Part shown: positions 43,902-55,651 of the stretch, piece by piece
Layout: every line of letters starts with the position of its first letter
Position numbering within the stretch: position 1 is the stretch's first letter
NCBI GenBank assembly: GCA_037962975.1
Contig: CM075671.1
Coordinates: forward strand, 42,432,501-42,496,500
Reading direction: 5' to 3'
Origin: Clitoria ternatea
Taxonomy: Eukaryota; Streptophyta; Magnoliopsida; Fabales; Fabaceae
DNA length: 64,000 nucleotides
Program-made: the position numbers and the translations under genes
The notes under the pieces: model-generated
Told to the model about the DNA's origin: nothing
Databases searched by the model: none
Seen by the model: the letters and a program-made list of their open reading frames with translations, nothing else

Positions 43902-45859
43902 TGATAAGTCTTGAAAAGACTTAATTATTTCACCTTTTTATTTAATATTATTCAGTAATTATTGGTTAGTTTGTTAGTATTATTTAATAATTTGATAACA
44001 ATTCGTATTTTAGTTATGAATTTCAAAAGTACTTCATTTATGTAAGAAAACGATTGAAAATATCAATTAGTTAAGAAATTTTGAAGTGTTTATAAATTCA
44101 CTAAGCAGCCAGCGTATAAATGCTAGGCAATTAGCTGTTTAATAGTACAGGAACAGGGCGTACTCGGGAAAAGAAGACATATCCGAGTGAAAATTACAAA
44201 AAGCCGAGCAAGAATTTACAGAGCCGAGTCAGAATTCGTAAATCCGACTGAAGGAAGTTCACAAGACCGACTAGGCGAGACTTCAAAGGGTTGACCGAAA
44301 AGAATTAACGAAAAGCTGACTGCAAAGATTTCCAAGAGACCGACTCCAAAAGAGAACAAGGAACCGATCGAAAATAAAAGGAAGAACCCGAGCGTCCATT
44401 TTAGAAATGCTGATTGAAAAGATAATTCGCTTCAGCGATAGTTTAATTCGCTCGGGCGAGGGTCAAAGTTCGCTCAAGCAAAGCAAGCCTACGCTCAAGC
44501 GTGACCTCAAAACATCACCTTTCGCCTAAGCTACTCTATCACGCTTGAGCGAGAAAGCTATTCTGCATTACATATTTTCAATTCGCCCAAGCTTCGCCAT
44601 AACGCTTAAGCGACAAAGCAACACTGCAGTACAATTCCCGAGCTCGCCCAAGCGAGAGTTAATCAGCTCAAGCGAAAACCCAGCAGCTGAAGCGAAAAAG
44701 CAGTAACTTAAACCCTGTTTCTTCCCTCCAACAACACACATCTGGTGCAGTACTGTTTCCGCTTCCATTGCCTTCTTTTCCACTGCTGCAACCTTAGTAA
44801 CTTAAGTAGTGAACTGTCAATTAGCTGGTGCTGCGCTATAAATTAGCTAAGGCTGAGCTGGATCCTGTTAAGAGCTGAGCTGTAATTAGTTGGTTACTCT
44901 GTAAACTGTGTAACTAGTAGTTTAGTCGTTAACTTAAGTCTTCTAAGTTATTAGTTAAGTTAGGTAAAAACATATATATAGGTTGTACATATTATGTAAG
45001 AAGACACGCATACACAGATACGAAATAACAGAACAGAGAACATTCATTACACATTTTGAACATCTCACTACACATTTTTCTCTCTCTAATCCTCTCCTCC
45101 ATGACGTTCCACAATCCTTCAATGGAACCGAAGTCAATGGGGTACTAAATCCCTAAGGTTGGGATTGCAAAGGTTAGCAATGGAGTCTTGAAGCTGTGAG
45201 CAAGTAGATCGGCTTCTAGATCCTGAGGCGAACAAGCTGAGGAGTGGAGCAGAACTGCTGAATTGACAAATCCAGAATCGATGAAGAACTTCACCAGTGA
45301 GGAATCATGGCTGAAGCTTAGGTAACTTCCAGCTTTCTAACTAGTTCAGGCCTAATCAATTTAGGTGAATAGTTAGAGTTCAACCTCCAATTTCGCATTA
45401 GATTCTTAGGTTAATCGAGCACTTAAGGAATTAAGGTTCATTGCTTAAGAATTAGTGTTTTTCACCTAAGGAATTAGGGAATAACCACAAGCGGATTGTC
45501 CTCTAGATTGTGAAGTCCGATTATACTTATTTGTATGTTTCTTGAGGAAATTGTGAACCGAAGCAATCCTGACCTGTTTTCTTTAAATCACTTTTCACAT
45601 TCATCTTAACTCTGTTTCTGAAAATACCAAAAACAACTAGAAAACATTGAAATCATAAAAACTGAATGAACTACTTGTATTTCGTGTTGGTTCAGCTTGT
45701 ACTAGTCCTAGATTGAGGTACTTACCACAATCCCTGTGGGACGATCAAATACACTACAATTTTAATGACTGGTGCGCTTGCCAAAGTGTAAATCCGAGAG
45801 TCACATTTTGTTTTACTAAGATTTTCATATCAAATTAATGACTCGGGATTTTAGCATCA
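43902..45859 (+). repeat. 3' LTR of the plus-strand Athila-type element
   Basis: 1,958 bp, near-identical to 32236-34192, with the same motif blocks. It is followed directly by the target duplication CTACT and the broken integrase of the SIRE-like host element. Confidence 0.96.
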
Positions 45860-45864
45860 CTACT

Positions 45865-46559
45865 CCATTTTGTTGAGGGGTCCTAGGGGCTGAAAAGTTA
45901 TGTTTGATTCCATATTTATCACAAAACTTTTCAAAAGATCTGTTTTCAAATTCCCCTCCATGATCACTTCTAATACTAATAATTTTAAGATTTTTTTCAT
46001 TTTGGACTATTTTGGCTAATCTTTTAAAAGATGAATAAGCTTCATTTTTGTTTTTCAAAAATAGGGTCCAGGTAAATCTTGAAAAGTTATCAACAATTAC
46101 TAGAGCATAATAGTTACCACCAAAACTTCTAGTTCTTGATGGTCTAAATAAATCCATATGTAGTAATTGTAGAGGCTTAGTTGTAGAGACAATATTTTTT
46201 GATTTAAAGGATGTTTTTACCTGTTTGCCCTTTTGACAAGAATCATACATTTTATATTTTACAAACTTTAGTTTTAGAACACCTATGACTAGATCCTTTT
46301 TAATTATTTTATTTAAGTGATCCATGTGTATGTGTACTATCCTTCTATGCCAAAGCCATGGATCTTCCTCATGACTTATTAAACATCGGGCTTGACCAGA
46401 TGATAGGTTATCTAAGTTTATCATATAAATATTATTGATTCTTTTTCCAATGAATTTTATGGTGTCATTATCTTTTCCTTTTATTATGCATGTGTCAGAG
46501 TTAAATATGACATTGTTACCTTTGTCGCATAGCTGACTTATGCTTAGTAAATTGTGTTT
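45865..46559 (-). pseudogene. SIRE-like integrase, N-terminal and core part
   Basis: The minus strand continues from protease with HNLLSISQLCDKG and the pre-integrase zinc region (WHRRIVHIHMDHL, then YDSCQKGKQVKTSF, where the first cysteine is now tyrosine). The core has LLHMDLFRPSRTRSFGG with the first aspartate, VDNFSRFTWTLFL and IRSDHGGEFEN with the second. The piece ends at PQQNGVV, one codon before the catalytic glutamate, where the Athila element is inserted. The rest lies at 31849-32235. A stop at 46560-46562 separates it from protease. Confidence 0.9.
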
Positions 46560-46781
46560 TAGTCATTCAACATACAGTACGTTGTCAATGGAGGTTGTAG
46601 GATTCTTTCCAACTTTTCCAACTCCAAGGATTTTGCCTTTGTTGTTATCACTATAGGTGACATATCCTTCTTCCTTCATAATCAGTGAGGAGAATTTTGA
46701 TATATCTCCTGTCATGTGCCTGGAACAGCCACTGTCAAGGTACCAGCTTGACTGTCTACTGACCAAGCATACCTGCAACAA
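46560..46781 (-). pseudogene. SIRE-like aspartic protease remnant
   Basis: 72 residues on the minus strand with SSWYLDSGCSRHMTGD, the Copia protease signature (DSG active site), then IDNVLYVE before a TGA stop. It would process the gag-pol precursor. Confidence 0.88.
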
Positions 46782-46784
46782 AGA

Positions 46785-48478
46785 TTAGATTTTTATCTTA
46801 GGTACCCATATCTTCTTGGGTCCTTGAAGGTTAGAGTTTTTTGGGACTTGCTTCCTAATCCAAATCTTATTTAAATTTTGAATTCCATTCTTTCTAATAT
46901 AAGATGTTGATGCAGTATGACCCTTTTTCCCACAATGATAACATTTGACAAATGGGCTAGTTAAGGTCTTTTGAGAAATAAAGAAGTTTTTGTACATTTT
47001 TTGCTTTTTAGACGGATCAAAACCTAGTCCTGCTTTATTAAGATGACATCCTTGTTTTCCAAGGAGTATATCTAGGTTGTCTCTTCCCATGGTGAATTTT
47101 GCTAATGCATTTTTCAAATCATTAATTTCTTGAATATGCTTTTGACATGTTGAGCATGTATGTCTAATGATAGTTTCATTCTTAAGCTTAGTTTCTAAGT
47201 TTTCTTTTTCTACTTTAACTTGCCCTAGTTCTTGATTAATCTTTGATAAAATTTCTTCTAAGGTTAGGTTAGAATTTTTCATATTTAAAAATTTCTTAGC
47301 TAGTTTTTGGTATTCTTTATGAAGTTCTTCAAATGCTTCTTGCAATTCATCAAATGTAGGGTTTGAGTCATTTACCTCTTCGGTGTTAGCCATTAAGCAA
47401 AGATTTGCTTCTTCTTGATCTAATTCCTTAGAAGAGCTCAGATCATTTTTCATCCCAAGCAATATATGCTCTTCTCTTATTTTTGAAATGCTTCTTCTCC
47501 TGTTTGTCCATATTCTTGTTTAGGGTTGGACATTCCATCTTTATATGTCTAAATTTTCCACATTCAAAGCATTTCGGACCTTGATTGGTTTCATCATTCT
47601 TTATGAAGGATTTCCTGATGTTTGGTTTCCTCTGTCCTTCTTTCTTCTTAAGAAATCTATTGAACCTTCTGACTAGCATTCCAAACTCCTCTGTATCATC
47701 CGTGCTCTTGTTTTCCTCCATGTTTTCATCATCACTATCATTCATTGTTTGTATTAAAGTTTTGAGAGCAATACCTTTTTTCTTTTTGTCTCCTTCTTCA
47801 TGCTGATTTAGCCTGGTTAGTTCAAGTTCATGTTCCTGTAGTTTACCAAACAGAGTAGCAAGTGACATTGTTGCTAAATCTCATGATTCTGATATGGCTG
47901 TTACTTTTGGTTACCATTACCTGTTTAATCATCTCAAGACTTTGTCAATTAAATCTTCGCTTGAAAAGGTTTTTCCTAAGCATGCAAGATGATTGATTAT
48001 GTGAGTAAATCTCTTCTGCATGTCCTGTATATTTTCATTACTATTCATCCTAAATAATTCATATTCCCTAGTTAGGGTATTTATTCTTGATCTCTTAACT
48101 TTGCTTGTTCCTTCGTGAGTTACTTCTAAGGTATCCCACATCTCTTTTGCTATCTTGCAATTAGATATTCTAAAGTATTCATCCATTCCTAAGGCTGAGG
48201 TTATTATATTTTTGGCCTTGAGGTTGTATTATACTTTTGTTTTGTCTGCATCAGTCCATTCACTTCTTGGTTTAATCATGGTTACTTCTCCAACTACTTT
48301 GGTTGGTATGAATGGACCATTTTCAATGGAGTCCCATATGTCTATGTTAATAGCTTCTATGAATATTTGCATACGGGTTTTCCAATATTGGTATCCTACT
48401 CCGTTAAATACAGGAGGTCTATGGATGGAATTTCCCTCAGGGAAGATAGGGTTAGAAGAGGCTATTTCTACTTCTTGA
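46785..48478 (-). pseudogene. SIRE-like gag remnant
   Basis: Broken frames on the minus strand. The first (about 48478-47929) carries PVFNGVGYQYWKTRMQIFIE, then KEMWDTLEVTHEGTSKVK and FTHIINHLACLGKTF, typical of the Copia gag (UBN2-type) domain. The second (47868-47443) carries a zinc knuckle, CFECGKFRHIKMEC. The third (47462-46785) carries a long coiled coil and a second zinc-knuckle-like CYHCGKKGHTAST, with the last cysteine lost. Stops lie near 48228 and in the 47930-47870 gap. Two zinc-finger regions and a long coiled coil fit SIRE-type gag. Confidence 0.85.
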
Positions 48479-48505
48479 AGTTTCTAAACCTTATACAAGA
48501 AGCTA

Positions 48506-48517
48506 GCTTTGATACCA
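48506..48517 (-). other. Primer binding site, tRNA-iMet type (one mismatch)
   Basis: The minus strand reads TGGTATCAAAGC two bases after the LTR. It matches the Copia initiator-tRNA site TGGTATCAGAGC except for one base. It identifies the LTR at 48520 as the 5' LTR. Confidence 0.9.
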
Positions 48518-48519
48518 CT

Positions 48520-49770
48520 TGTTATTCTAGTGGCCTCCTATAACTCAGGGGGGTGAATTGAGTTATACTAGTTTAAAATTTCTAACCACCCTTTTCTCAA
48601 ATCTTAACTCTATTGTAATTGAATGTAAATAAATATGACAGTGCACAGCAGATAGTATAAAATATAAGATAAAGAGTAGGGTTAAGAGATTTGCAAACAG
48701 TATTTATACTGGTTCGGCCAACCACTGCCTACGTCCAGTCTTCTCAAGTCACCCTTGAGGATTCCACTATTATTGCAAATAGTACACTGATTCCTCCACA
48801 CCTTGGCACACCATTGCCTTTGTGCGAGGTTTCTTTACACAACAAGAGTTTCACTACTCTTGAAAAAATCCCTTGGGAAAGACTTTCCCAATCAACACAA
48901 TATCTTACAATTTAGAGAAAAAGTTTCTCAATGGAACACTTTCTTCTTATAGTAAATGAACAATTTGAAGAACAAAAATGAGTAATAATCTTAACAAGAT
49001 TATATGGCCATTAGGGACATGAGTTAAGGAAGAAAGAATTGATTTACTTAATTGGTGTGTCTTTGCAAATGAAATACCCTCCTATTTATAGAAGAGGAAA
49101 TCCCTTCAAGAGGTGCAAAAAAATTAATAAAATATTTGAGAAGGTACCTCTTGATTAAAATAAATTAATTGTGAAAGGATGTAACTTTTTATCCAAACTT
49201 TGTGATGAAAAGGTGCATAAATTTTTCATCAGAATTAGCTTGTAATCGATAATCGATTACATCATTTAAACGTTATTTTAAAAACAATCCGTTGAGTATG
49301 TAATCGATTACATAGTATTGGTAATTGATTACTTAATCAGTTATTTTAAAATGTTTGGTTTTGAAAATTTTCTGATTTATTTTCAAACGTTTTAATCTTG
49401 GTAATCGATTACGTTATGATGGTAATCGATTACTGAAGCAGTTATTTTATAACGTTTGTTTTGAAAGATATTCTGATTTAACTTTCAAGCATTTCAACAT
49501 GGTAATCGATTACATGGTGATGGTAATCGATTACGGTCAATAAAAATGTATCTTTTAGTTGACTCAAAATGTTATAATCGATTACACCTTATGGGTAATC
49601 GATTACACTGCTTTAGAGTGTAATTATTACTTTATTTTAATGGCCATATTTTCTTATTAGATCTTACTTTTAAAATATATGGTCATTGATCTTGTCTTGC
49701 TTGATCCTGCTTCTTTGTTCTTGATCTTTGGCATCATTTTTGTCATTATCAAAATCCTTCACGGTCTTCA
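48520..49770 (-). repeat. 5' LTR of the SIRE-like element
   Basis: 1,251 bp with TG...CA ends. A TATA-type box lies on the minus strand (complement TATTTATA, 49083-49090). It carries four intact GTAATCGATTAC pairs, 49300/49321, 49401/49422, 49502/49523 and 49574/49595, all offset by 21 bp. A fifth pair at 49242-49260 has collapsed by an internal deletion of 14 bp. Confidence 0.94.
49083..49090 (-). promoter_or_regulatory. Putative TATA box in the SIRE-like 5' LTR
   Basis: The minus strand reads TATAAATA within CTTCTATAAATAGGAGG. The motif pairs lie upstream of it on the minus strand, so they fall in U3, where promoter elements sit. Confidence 0.6.
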
Positions 49771-49775
49771 TATTC

Positions 49776-51390
49776 CAAATGCACAAATACATGTTGCCAA
49801 GCACACTCATCCTTATATGTAATATTTCAAATTGTCTTCACAACATAATCAAGGCAAACATGCATATTGTCACATATAACAATCAAACACTACTCAATTC
49901 ATGCATTTAGAATATAAAACTCCTCTCCTACCTCAAGAGAAGAATTCCAAACAATATGACGTTCTTGCCTCGTCATTCAAAAAAAATCCTACATTACCAT
50001 ACATGTAATTCTCAATCAATTGGCCTTCCAATGCATAATTTCAAGCTCTAACTACTCATTATTACATTTATAATTTTCAACATGTTCTAAACATGTCATA
50101 AACATCACTTTCTTTATTTTGTTAGGCTTTGGGAATTTCTTCCCATCAATTCATATTCTCTATATTCAAGGGCTACAAAACAACCCTTAAGCCCATTATC
50201 CATAAGCACCATATAATTATTTCCAACTCAAAATACCAAGATCTACATACTCTAATTTTAATACTTGGTGCATTTAACATTTTAACTATCCAACTATTTC
50301 CTATTTCATTAATCTCACCTCAACCACCATGGTTAGGCATTCAAGTTTCATTAGTATGCATTTATATTTTCACCCACCAAAGGGTTTATGTACCAATGGC
50401 CACCAATCACCATTAATGGCCATCCCCCATCATTAATGCTCTCTAGCACTATCAATAAATATTATTCCAACACATTTTCCTACACCTATCATTCAAATAT
50501 TACATATCTTCTCTCAAAACATATTCTTGAATACATATTCTCATAGTTAGGGTTTCTTTAAAAATTCAACAACACCATAAATCATTATCATTCCTCACCA
50601 TTCAAATCACCAATTTTGTGTACCCCATCAAAGCTCACAAAACTTGCATTAAAAACCACCCCACCTTTGGGTTTTCCATAATAATGGCTTCTACCAATAA
50701 CCCACATACATAAACCACTCTCCTAACACCTAAAACCCATAACCAAAGGTTCAAGCTCTTGAAAATGGCAAGAAGCTTACCTCAAGAGAAAAAAGAGAAT
50801 GTTTCCAAGAGGGGAGGATGCCACACGAAAATGGAAGAGAAGAGGGAGGAGGGTTCCAGCCACAAGCTCCTCCTTCAAGCTTCCAAGAGAATGAAAATAG
50901 TGGAAGGAGATGGATTCAACCCTTTGTTTAGGGTTTTAGAGAGGAAGAATAAAGAGGAAATGAACAAGAAGAAGAAGAAAAAAGTGTGTTTTGCCAAAGA
51001 GAAGCAGAAAACCAACGTGAAATGAAGAGAAGGGGAAAGAGTTTGTGTTTTATTTTTAATCCTCTCATTAAAATTTATCATTTTTCAACAAACAGAATCT
51101 CTGTTCGGGCTGAATACATTGTCTAAAAATTATTCTGAGTATATATCCAGATCCCAATAATATTCTTAACAGCCCTAACCAATGGCACATCAATCGGAGA
51201 TACTTGGTTCGACTCCCATATTTTAATTGGGTCAAAATTCAGCTCATAAAGCCCCAATAAATTATGATTAATTCCTAAAAATCTTAATTTAATTATTTCC
51301 AATATTTTGGGACATTAATTAACTCACATATAATTATTTAATATTTATTTCTTTCAGTTAATCATTTATTTTAAAATTTAGGATGTTATA
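49776..51390 (-). repeat. Old gypsy-type LTR-like segment, right part
   Basis: No gene supported. On the minus strand the segment starts TATAACATCCTAAATTTT, one base from the common TGTAACATCC LTR start. It has a CT-rich leader with CTTGAGGTAAG near 50780, like that of the solo LTR at 4812. It seems to continue leftward across the SIRE-like and CACTA insertions. The open frame at 50759-51025 is Lys/Glu-rich antisense leader sequence, not a gene. Confidence 0.4.
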
Positions 51391-51395
51391 GCCCG

Positions 51396-51735
51396 TAACA
51401 CTTAGTTGAGTTACCGTTGTCACTAAGAGTGACTGGTGTTACAATATAGGCGAGCGATTTGGTACCAGTAAAACGAAATTAATTATATGTTGTAAAAATT
51501 TATACACTAAATTGTTAGAGTCAGATCCGCATGCATATGTATTTACATATAAATATTATGATTTAAATGTTGTGGGACAGCTTATATTGTATGATGATTA
51601 TAGATGATTGCATTTAAGGTAATGTAATTATATTAAATGATAGTGCATGTGGTATATATTATGATAAACTATTGATTATGTGTGGAACTGGATGTTTGAT
51701 TGTTGAGTTGTCTTGAATCCGGTTTAGTACCTGTC

Positions 51736-51770
<35 letters not shown>

Positions 51771-51925
51771 TCACCCCTAAGTTGTTATCATTTTTCAATG
51801 AATATGGACTGAGGCGATGCTTGGTGATTGCTCGCTTGGAAATGCTATGGTCTTGGAGACCCATATAAATATATATTAGTGTAGCTTTTGGTATAGTATC
51901 GCCTTGGCTAGCTCTTCGTAACTCT

Positions 51926-51968
<43 letters not shown>

Positions 51969-52080
51969 TTGGTATATTGGAAATAAGTAGTTGATAACCT
52001 CATTGGAGGTTTAGTAGTTGTTTTGGCTCCTAATGGCTTGCGTGTAAGACTTAGTAAGTTAAAAGTATGTTATGTTAGCG

Positions 52081-52117
<37 letters not shown>
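51396..52117. repeat. Three TA microsatellites in LTR-like DNA
   Basis: TA runs at about 51739-51769, 51930-51965 and 52086-52118, in AT-rich sequence without a gene. The last run abuts the broken end of the Tat-type element. Confidence 0.6.
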
Positions 52118-52121
<4 letters not shown>

Positions 52122-53455
52122 CCAGGAAATACCTTGAGGATTATATAGTGATATATATTTGGGCTTCTGAACGATTGAAATTTGTTTGCTAACATTGGAA
52201 AAAATTTCCCTGTATGTTTATTAAAAGGGTGTAACACCTTTAATGGTCTCTGAGCTTTAGGGTGTGCTAGCCTTAGTCGACGACAAGCCCGGATAATTGC
52301 CAACGTTGCCTTTTCAACCTTCTAATACCGGCATTCTACCCCCTATAGCGATTTGCTAGTAAAGTATATTGGTCTCTATCCTTCTCGGGTCTCTTTCACC
52401 AGAGCGACTCCTAATGCTTCATGAAAAATATACAAGTAAAGGATCATACATTTACCAGGGCTGGGTCTTACCAGAATAAGAGGTTTATACAACATTTCCT
52501 TTAAGTTTTGAAAAGTTTCCTCTTGCTCTGGCCCTCATTCAAAATTTTTATTCTTCTTAAGGTTCTTATAGAGGAGGGTATGCCATCTTCGGCATGAAGC
52601 GTGCCAATGTTGCTATTTTACCATTAAGGGATTATATCTCACGCAATCTTTTTAGGCTTTGGAGCTCCTAGATGATTTTGCACTTGTCTGGATTAGCTTC
52701 GATGCCTCGTTAGCTCAACATTGTAGTAAAGTAGAACACACCCTTGACATTTACGAACACTGTCTTTTCTTGGTCATCTTCCCACATTAAAATTTGATTA
52801 TAACTGGAATATGCATCCATGAAGGACAAAAATTGGTACGCAGATAAATCATCAACTATCCTGTCGATCTTGGGCAAGGGGTACGGATCCTTGGGGTAAC
52901 ATTTATTTAGATCGGCATAATTTGTGCACATGCGTCATTTTTCATTGGACTTCTGGACCATGACTACATTAGAGAGCTAAAAGGAATACCAGATCTCCCG
53001 GATGAATCCAGCCTTCAACAGCTCCTCTATTTGTTCAAAAGCAACCTTTTGTTTTTCTAGGCCTAAACGTCTTTTCTTCTGAGCCACGGGTCTGGTTTTT
53101 GGATATACAGAGAGCTTATGACAATAAAAGTTTGTGTCTATACCTGCAATATTAGTAGCTGTCCAAGCAAAGAGGTCTCTGAACTCTTTAGCAACGCCAG
53201 CAACCACTACTCTCACCTGGGATCAAGCTTCTCATTAATATGAGTCACCTTCTTCAGGGTATCTCCCAGAACAATCGCCTTAAACCCTCCATCTAGGGTA
53301 GGCTTGGACGGGTTGAGCAGGTCAATCTTCAACTCCACCCTGGGGTATAAATCCACTAGGCCAGTAGCAGTGGCTCCATCGTTCAACTTGCGCTTTGTGT
53401 TAATGGTGTCCAGCTTCACAATGTTGAGGCTGAGGTTGTAGCAATGCCTCGCCAT
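52118..53455 (-). pseudogene. Tat-type gypsy reverse transcriptase remnant
   Basis: Broken minus-strand frames. The piece 53216-52977 has LFAWTATNIAGIDTNF, then ARPVAQKKRRLGLEKQK-like text and LLKAGFIREI. The piece 52931-52710 has YADLNKCYPKDPYPLPKIDR and FLSFMDAYSSYNQI. These are signatures of the Tat/Retand branch, not Athila. From 52700 to 52310 only stop-ridden remnants follow, and 52303-52118 holds a short RNase H-like CRRLR...PLKVLHPF piece before the sequence ends in a TA run. The catalytic YxDD box is not recognisable. The element is truncated here and has no integrase in the window. Confidence 0.8.
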
Positions 53456-53706
53456 CTCCTGATCACCCCAAACTAAGGATACCCTGTTGTCCTAATTGAT
53501 AAATTTAATGAGAAGGTATGGGGTCAAGACGATAGCTTCTATGACATTCAAGGTGGGATGGCCTATGATGCCATTGTACAGGGATTGGTAGTCGATTACC
53601 AAGATTCTTAACTTAACCGTCCTAGCTTCGGGCTCACCGTTAAAGTAATATGAGTTTCCAAGTAACCCTTAGTGGGTTGCTTAGCCCCATTGAAGGCAGT
53701 TAAGTT

Positions 53707-53967
53707 CTACGTGTATGGTTGTAAGTCTGCATCAGTTAGACCTACCTTCTTAAAATAGTTATAAAAGAGGATGTCACATGAACTTCCTTGGTCCACTAAA
53801 ATCCTCTTAACATCCATGTTTGCGATGACAGCCATTATCACCATAACATCATCTCTACCAGGGATTGTGGGCCCAAAGTCATCATTAGAGAAGGAAATAT
53901 GAAGGGTGTACACCTTGTCCCTGAAGGGACGGTTATCTAGCTTCTTGCCTAAAACAGACAAGATCAT
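53707..53967 (-). pseudogene. Tat-type protease-region remnant
   Basis: 86 residues on the minus strand: DKVYTLHISFSNDDFG, then VIMAVIANMDVKRILVDQGSSCDILFY. The DQGSSxDIL form is the protease-site variant of Tat-type elements. Stops on both sides show decay. Confidence 0.75.
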
Positions 53968-54045
53968 GAGATGGTGATTCTTCCTACCGTAATGGATATG
54001 CCAACTCCAGCAAAGCCTTCTACGAACATATCAATCACCTTGCGC

Positions 54046-55651
54046 CTACCCCATTGAGGAGGGGACAACATCTGATCTTCCTCCTAGACCGCTTCTACCG
54101 AGCAATCCTTTCTGCTTCTTGATGGAAGTGAGCTTCTTAGGAACCCGGTTGTCATCAGGATCTAGGGACCGGTCTTTGTGCCTTTTCTCTATGCATTCAG
54201 GCTCATCCAAGAACTTATTTTTGAAGAGGTACTGCTTAAGTTTTCCCTCATGAATCAAAACTTTAATATCATCTTTCAACTGCCTACACTCATCAGTTGA
54301 ATAACCGGTCCGCATTTGGAAGTCAAATACTTCCTAGGGTTTCTAGGTCTATTGACTAGGGCAGGCTTCCTAACTCCATATACACTAAAGGAAGCCAAAC
54401 CTACTCCCCTCAAGATCTGAGAAGGCTTGGTGTTTAGGGGAGCATAATGACTAAATGCCGTAATATGTTTATCTTGCTGTCAAGATTGTTGCTTTTTACC
54501 TCAATCCTTTTGAGGTGTTTTATCACCCTTAGGATTGTCCTTCTTTTTCTCAACATATGGTGATGAAGTTGGTGGCTTGCTTCTAGTTGTCGTAGCCTTC
54601 ACATGCATCTCAATACCAACATATTTAGAGGCCTTACGTTTGAACTCTTCAAACATTAGGGGAGGTCCCTTGGCCAAGGATAAGGCAAAAGTAAATTTAG
54701 GCGGTAAAGCCTCAATAATAATATGCAACTAGATGGCTTTCATCAGATCTGGGACCATTGTAGTATCCTTGTAGGATCTTTTTAGAAAATCCTTCAAAGA
54801 TTCCATCTCACCCTGTTTGATCTGAGCGAGGGTATAGGATGTCTTGGGCATATCCCTGGAGATCACAAAGTGCTCTCCAAACGTTTTAACCATATCTTTC
54901 CAAAAATTAATAGATCCATAACGAAGTCCCTTAAACCAGCTTAGGGCTTCCCATATCAATGTGTGAAGAAAGATGCAACACATGACATCAGCTTTAGCTC
55001 TAAGAAACATAGCCTCGTAAATATAAGCATCAAGATGCTTGCATGGATCTCTCTCTCCCGTATACTTACCGATAAAGAGAGGTTGGGTAGTTTGTAAGTA
55101 TCGAGGAATGGGGACACTCATGAGCCTCCTTGAAAAAGGAACACTCAACTTATACCCAGAAGGAGGAATGCCACAAGGAATACCCTTTTGTCTAGGGTTC
55201 TGTTATTCTGCATGGGACTATGCTTATTGTTCTTCATCCTATGTAACGATCTTAGAATAATGAGATGTGTAGGACACTTCAGGATTTGATGTTTTTGGCT
55301 GGTGAAGTCGGAGTGGACTCACCATTTTCGTAGGTGTTGAATGCTCATGTCTAAGTTCAGCGATATCTTCCTTGAGCTACCTGATGATCTCATCCCTGGG
55401 ATCGGGAGTTACCAAAGGTACAACTCACTTTACAGATGCACTTGTATTCTCAAAGGCTAAACACCTTGGTTCCAAATACATGAGATCCTCTACATGTCCT
55501 TTAGGAACTCTTTCCTCCATGAAGACTTAGCTTTCGATTGCGAATGTGGGAATCAAATTTACAAGTCCCATTCGGTGTGCCAATGAATTGATCAGAGCCG
55601 GGGTGTGAGGTCCAGCATAGTGACTAGTCCTCAAGAGATGTTGTATGTCCA
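54046..55651 (-). pseudogene. Tat-type gag remnant
   Basis: Minus-strand frames from a probable ATG at about 55651 (MDIQHLLRTSHYAGP). The core at 55148-54729 reads PLFIGKYTGERDPCKHLDAYI, then ALSWFKGLRYGSINFWKDMV, the retrotransposon gag fold. The pieces 54728-54501 and 54315-54046 continue with PPKFTFALSLAKGPP and a basic segment. At least four in-frame stops and frameshifts are present. Gag would build the particle; this copy cannot. Confidence 0.8.

Larger units (their letters stand above)
32236..45859 (+). mobile_element. Full-length Athila-type gypsy retrotransposon, 13.6 kb
   Basis: LTRs at 32236-34192 and 43902-45859 start TGATAAGTCTT and end TTTTAGCATCA. The 5-bp duplication CTACT lies at 32231-32235 and 45860-45864. 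A tRNA-Asp type PBS follows the 5' LTR and a purine tract, AAGTTTGGGGATG, precedes the 3' LTR. gag-pol is on the plus strand, followed by over 4 kb of mostly non-coding DNA. LTR divergence by eye is roughly 30-35 substitutions, so it is the younger of the two nested elements. Coding is broken by one in-frame stop after gag, a frameshift in RT and a premature stop at the end of pol. Confidence 0.96.
26482..49770 (-). mobile_element. SIRE-like Copia retrotransposon, split by a nested Athila element
   Basis: LTRs at 26482-27748 and 48520-49770 share TGTTATTCTAGTGG...GGTCTTCA. The target duplication is TATTC at 26477-26481 and 49771-49775. Coding is on the minus strand, in the order gag, protease, integrase, RT, RNase H, then a third ORF. 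Without the inserted Athila element the length is about 9.7 kb, the size expected for the SIRE/Maximus branch of Copia. The two LTRs differ at roughly 35-40 positions by eye plus small indels. Several stops and a split integrase make it non-functional. Confidence 0.93.

Noticed and set aside
50759..51025. 88-codon Lys/Glu-rich ORF
   Set aside because: It is the antisense of a CT-rich LTR leader, and low complexity explains the open frame.
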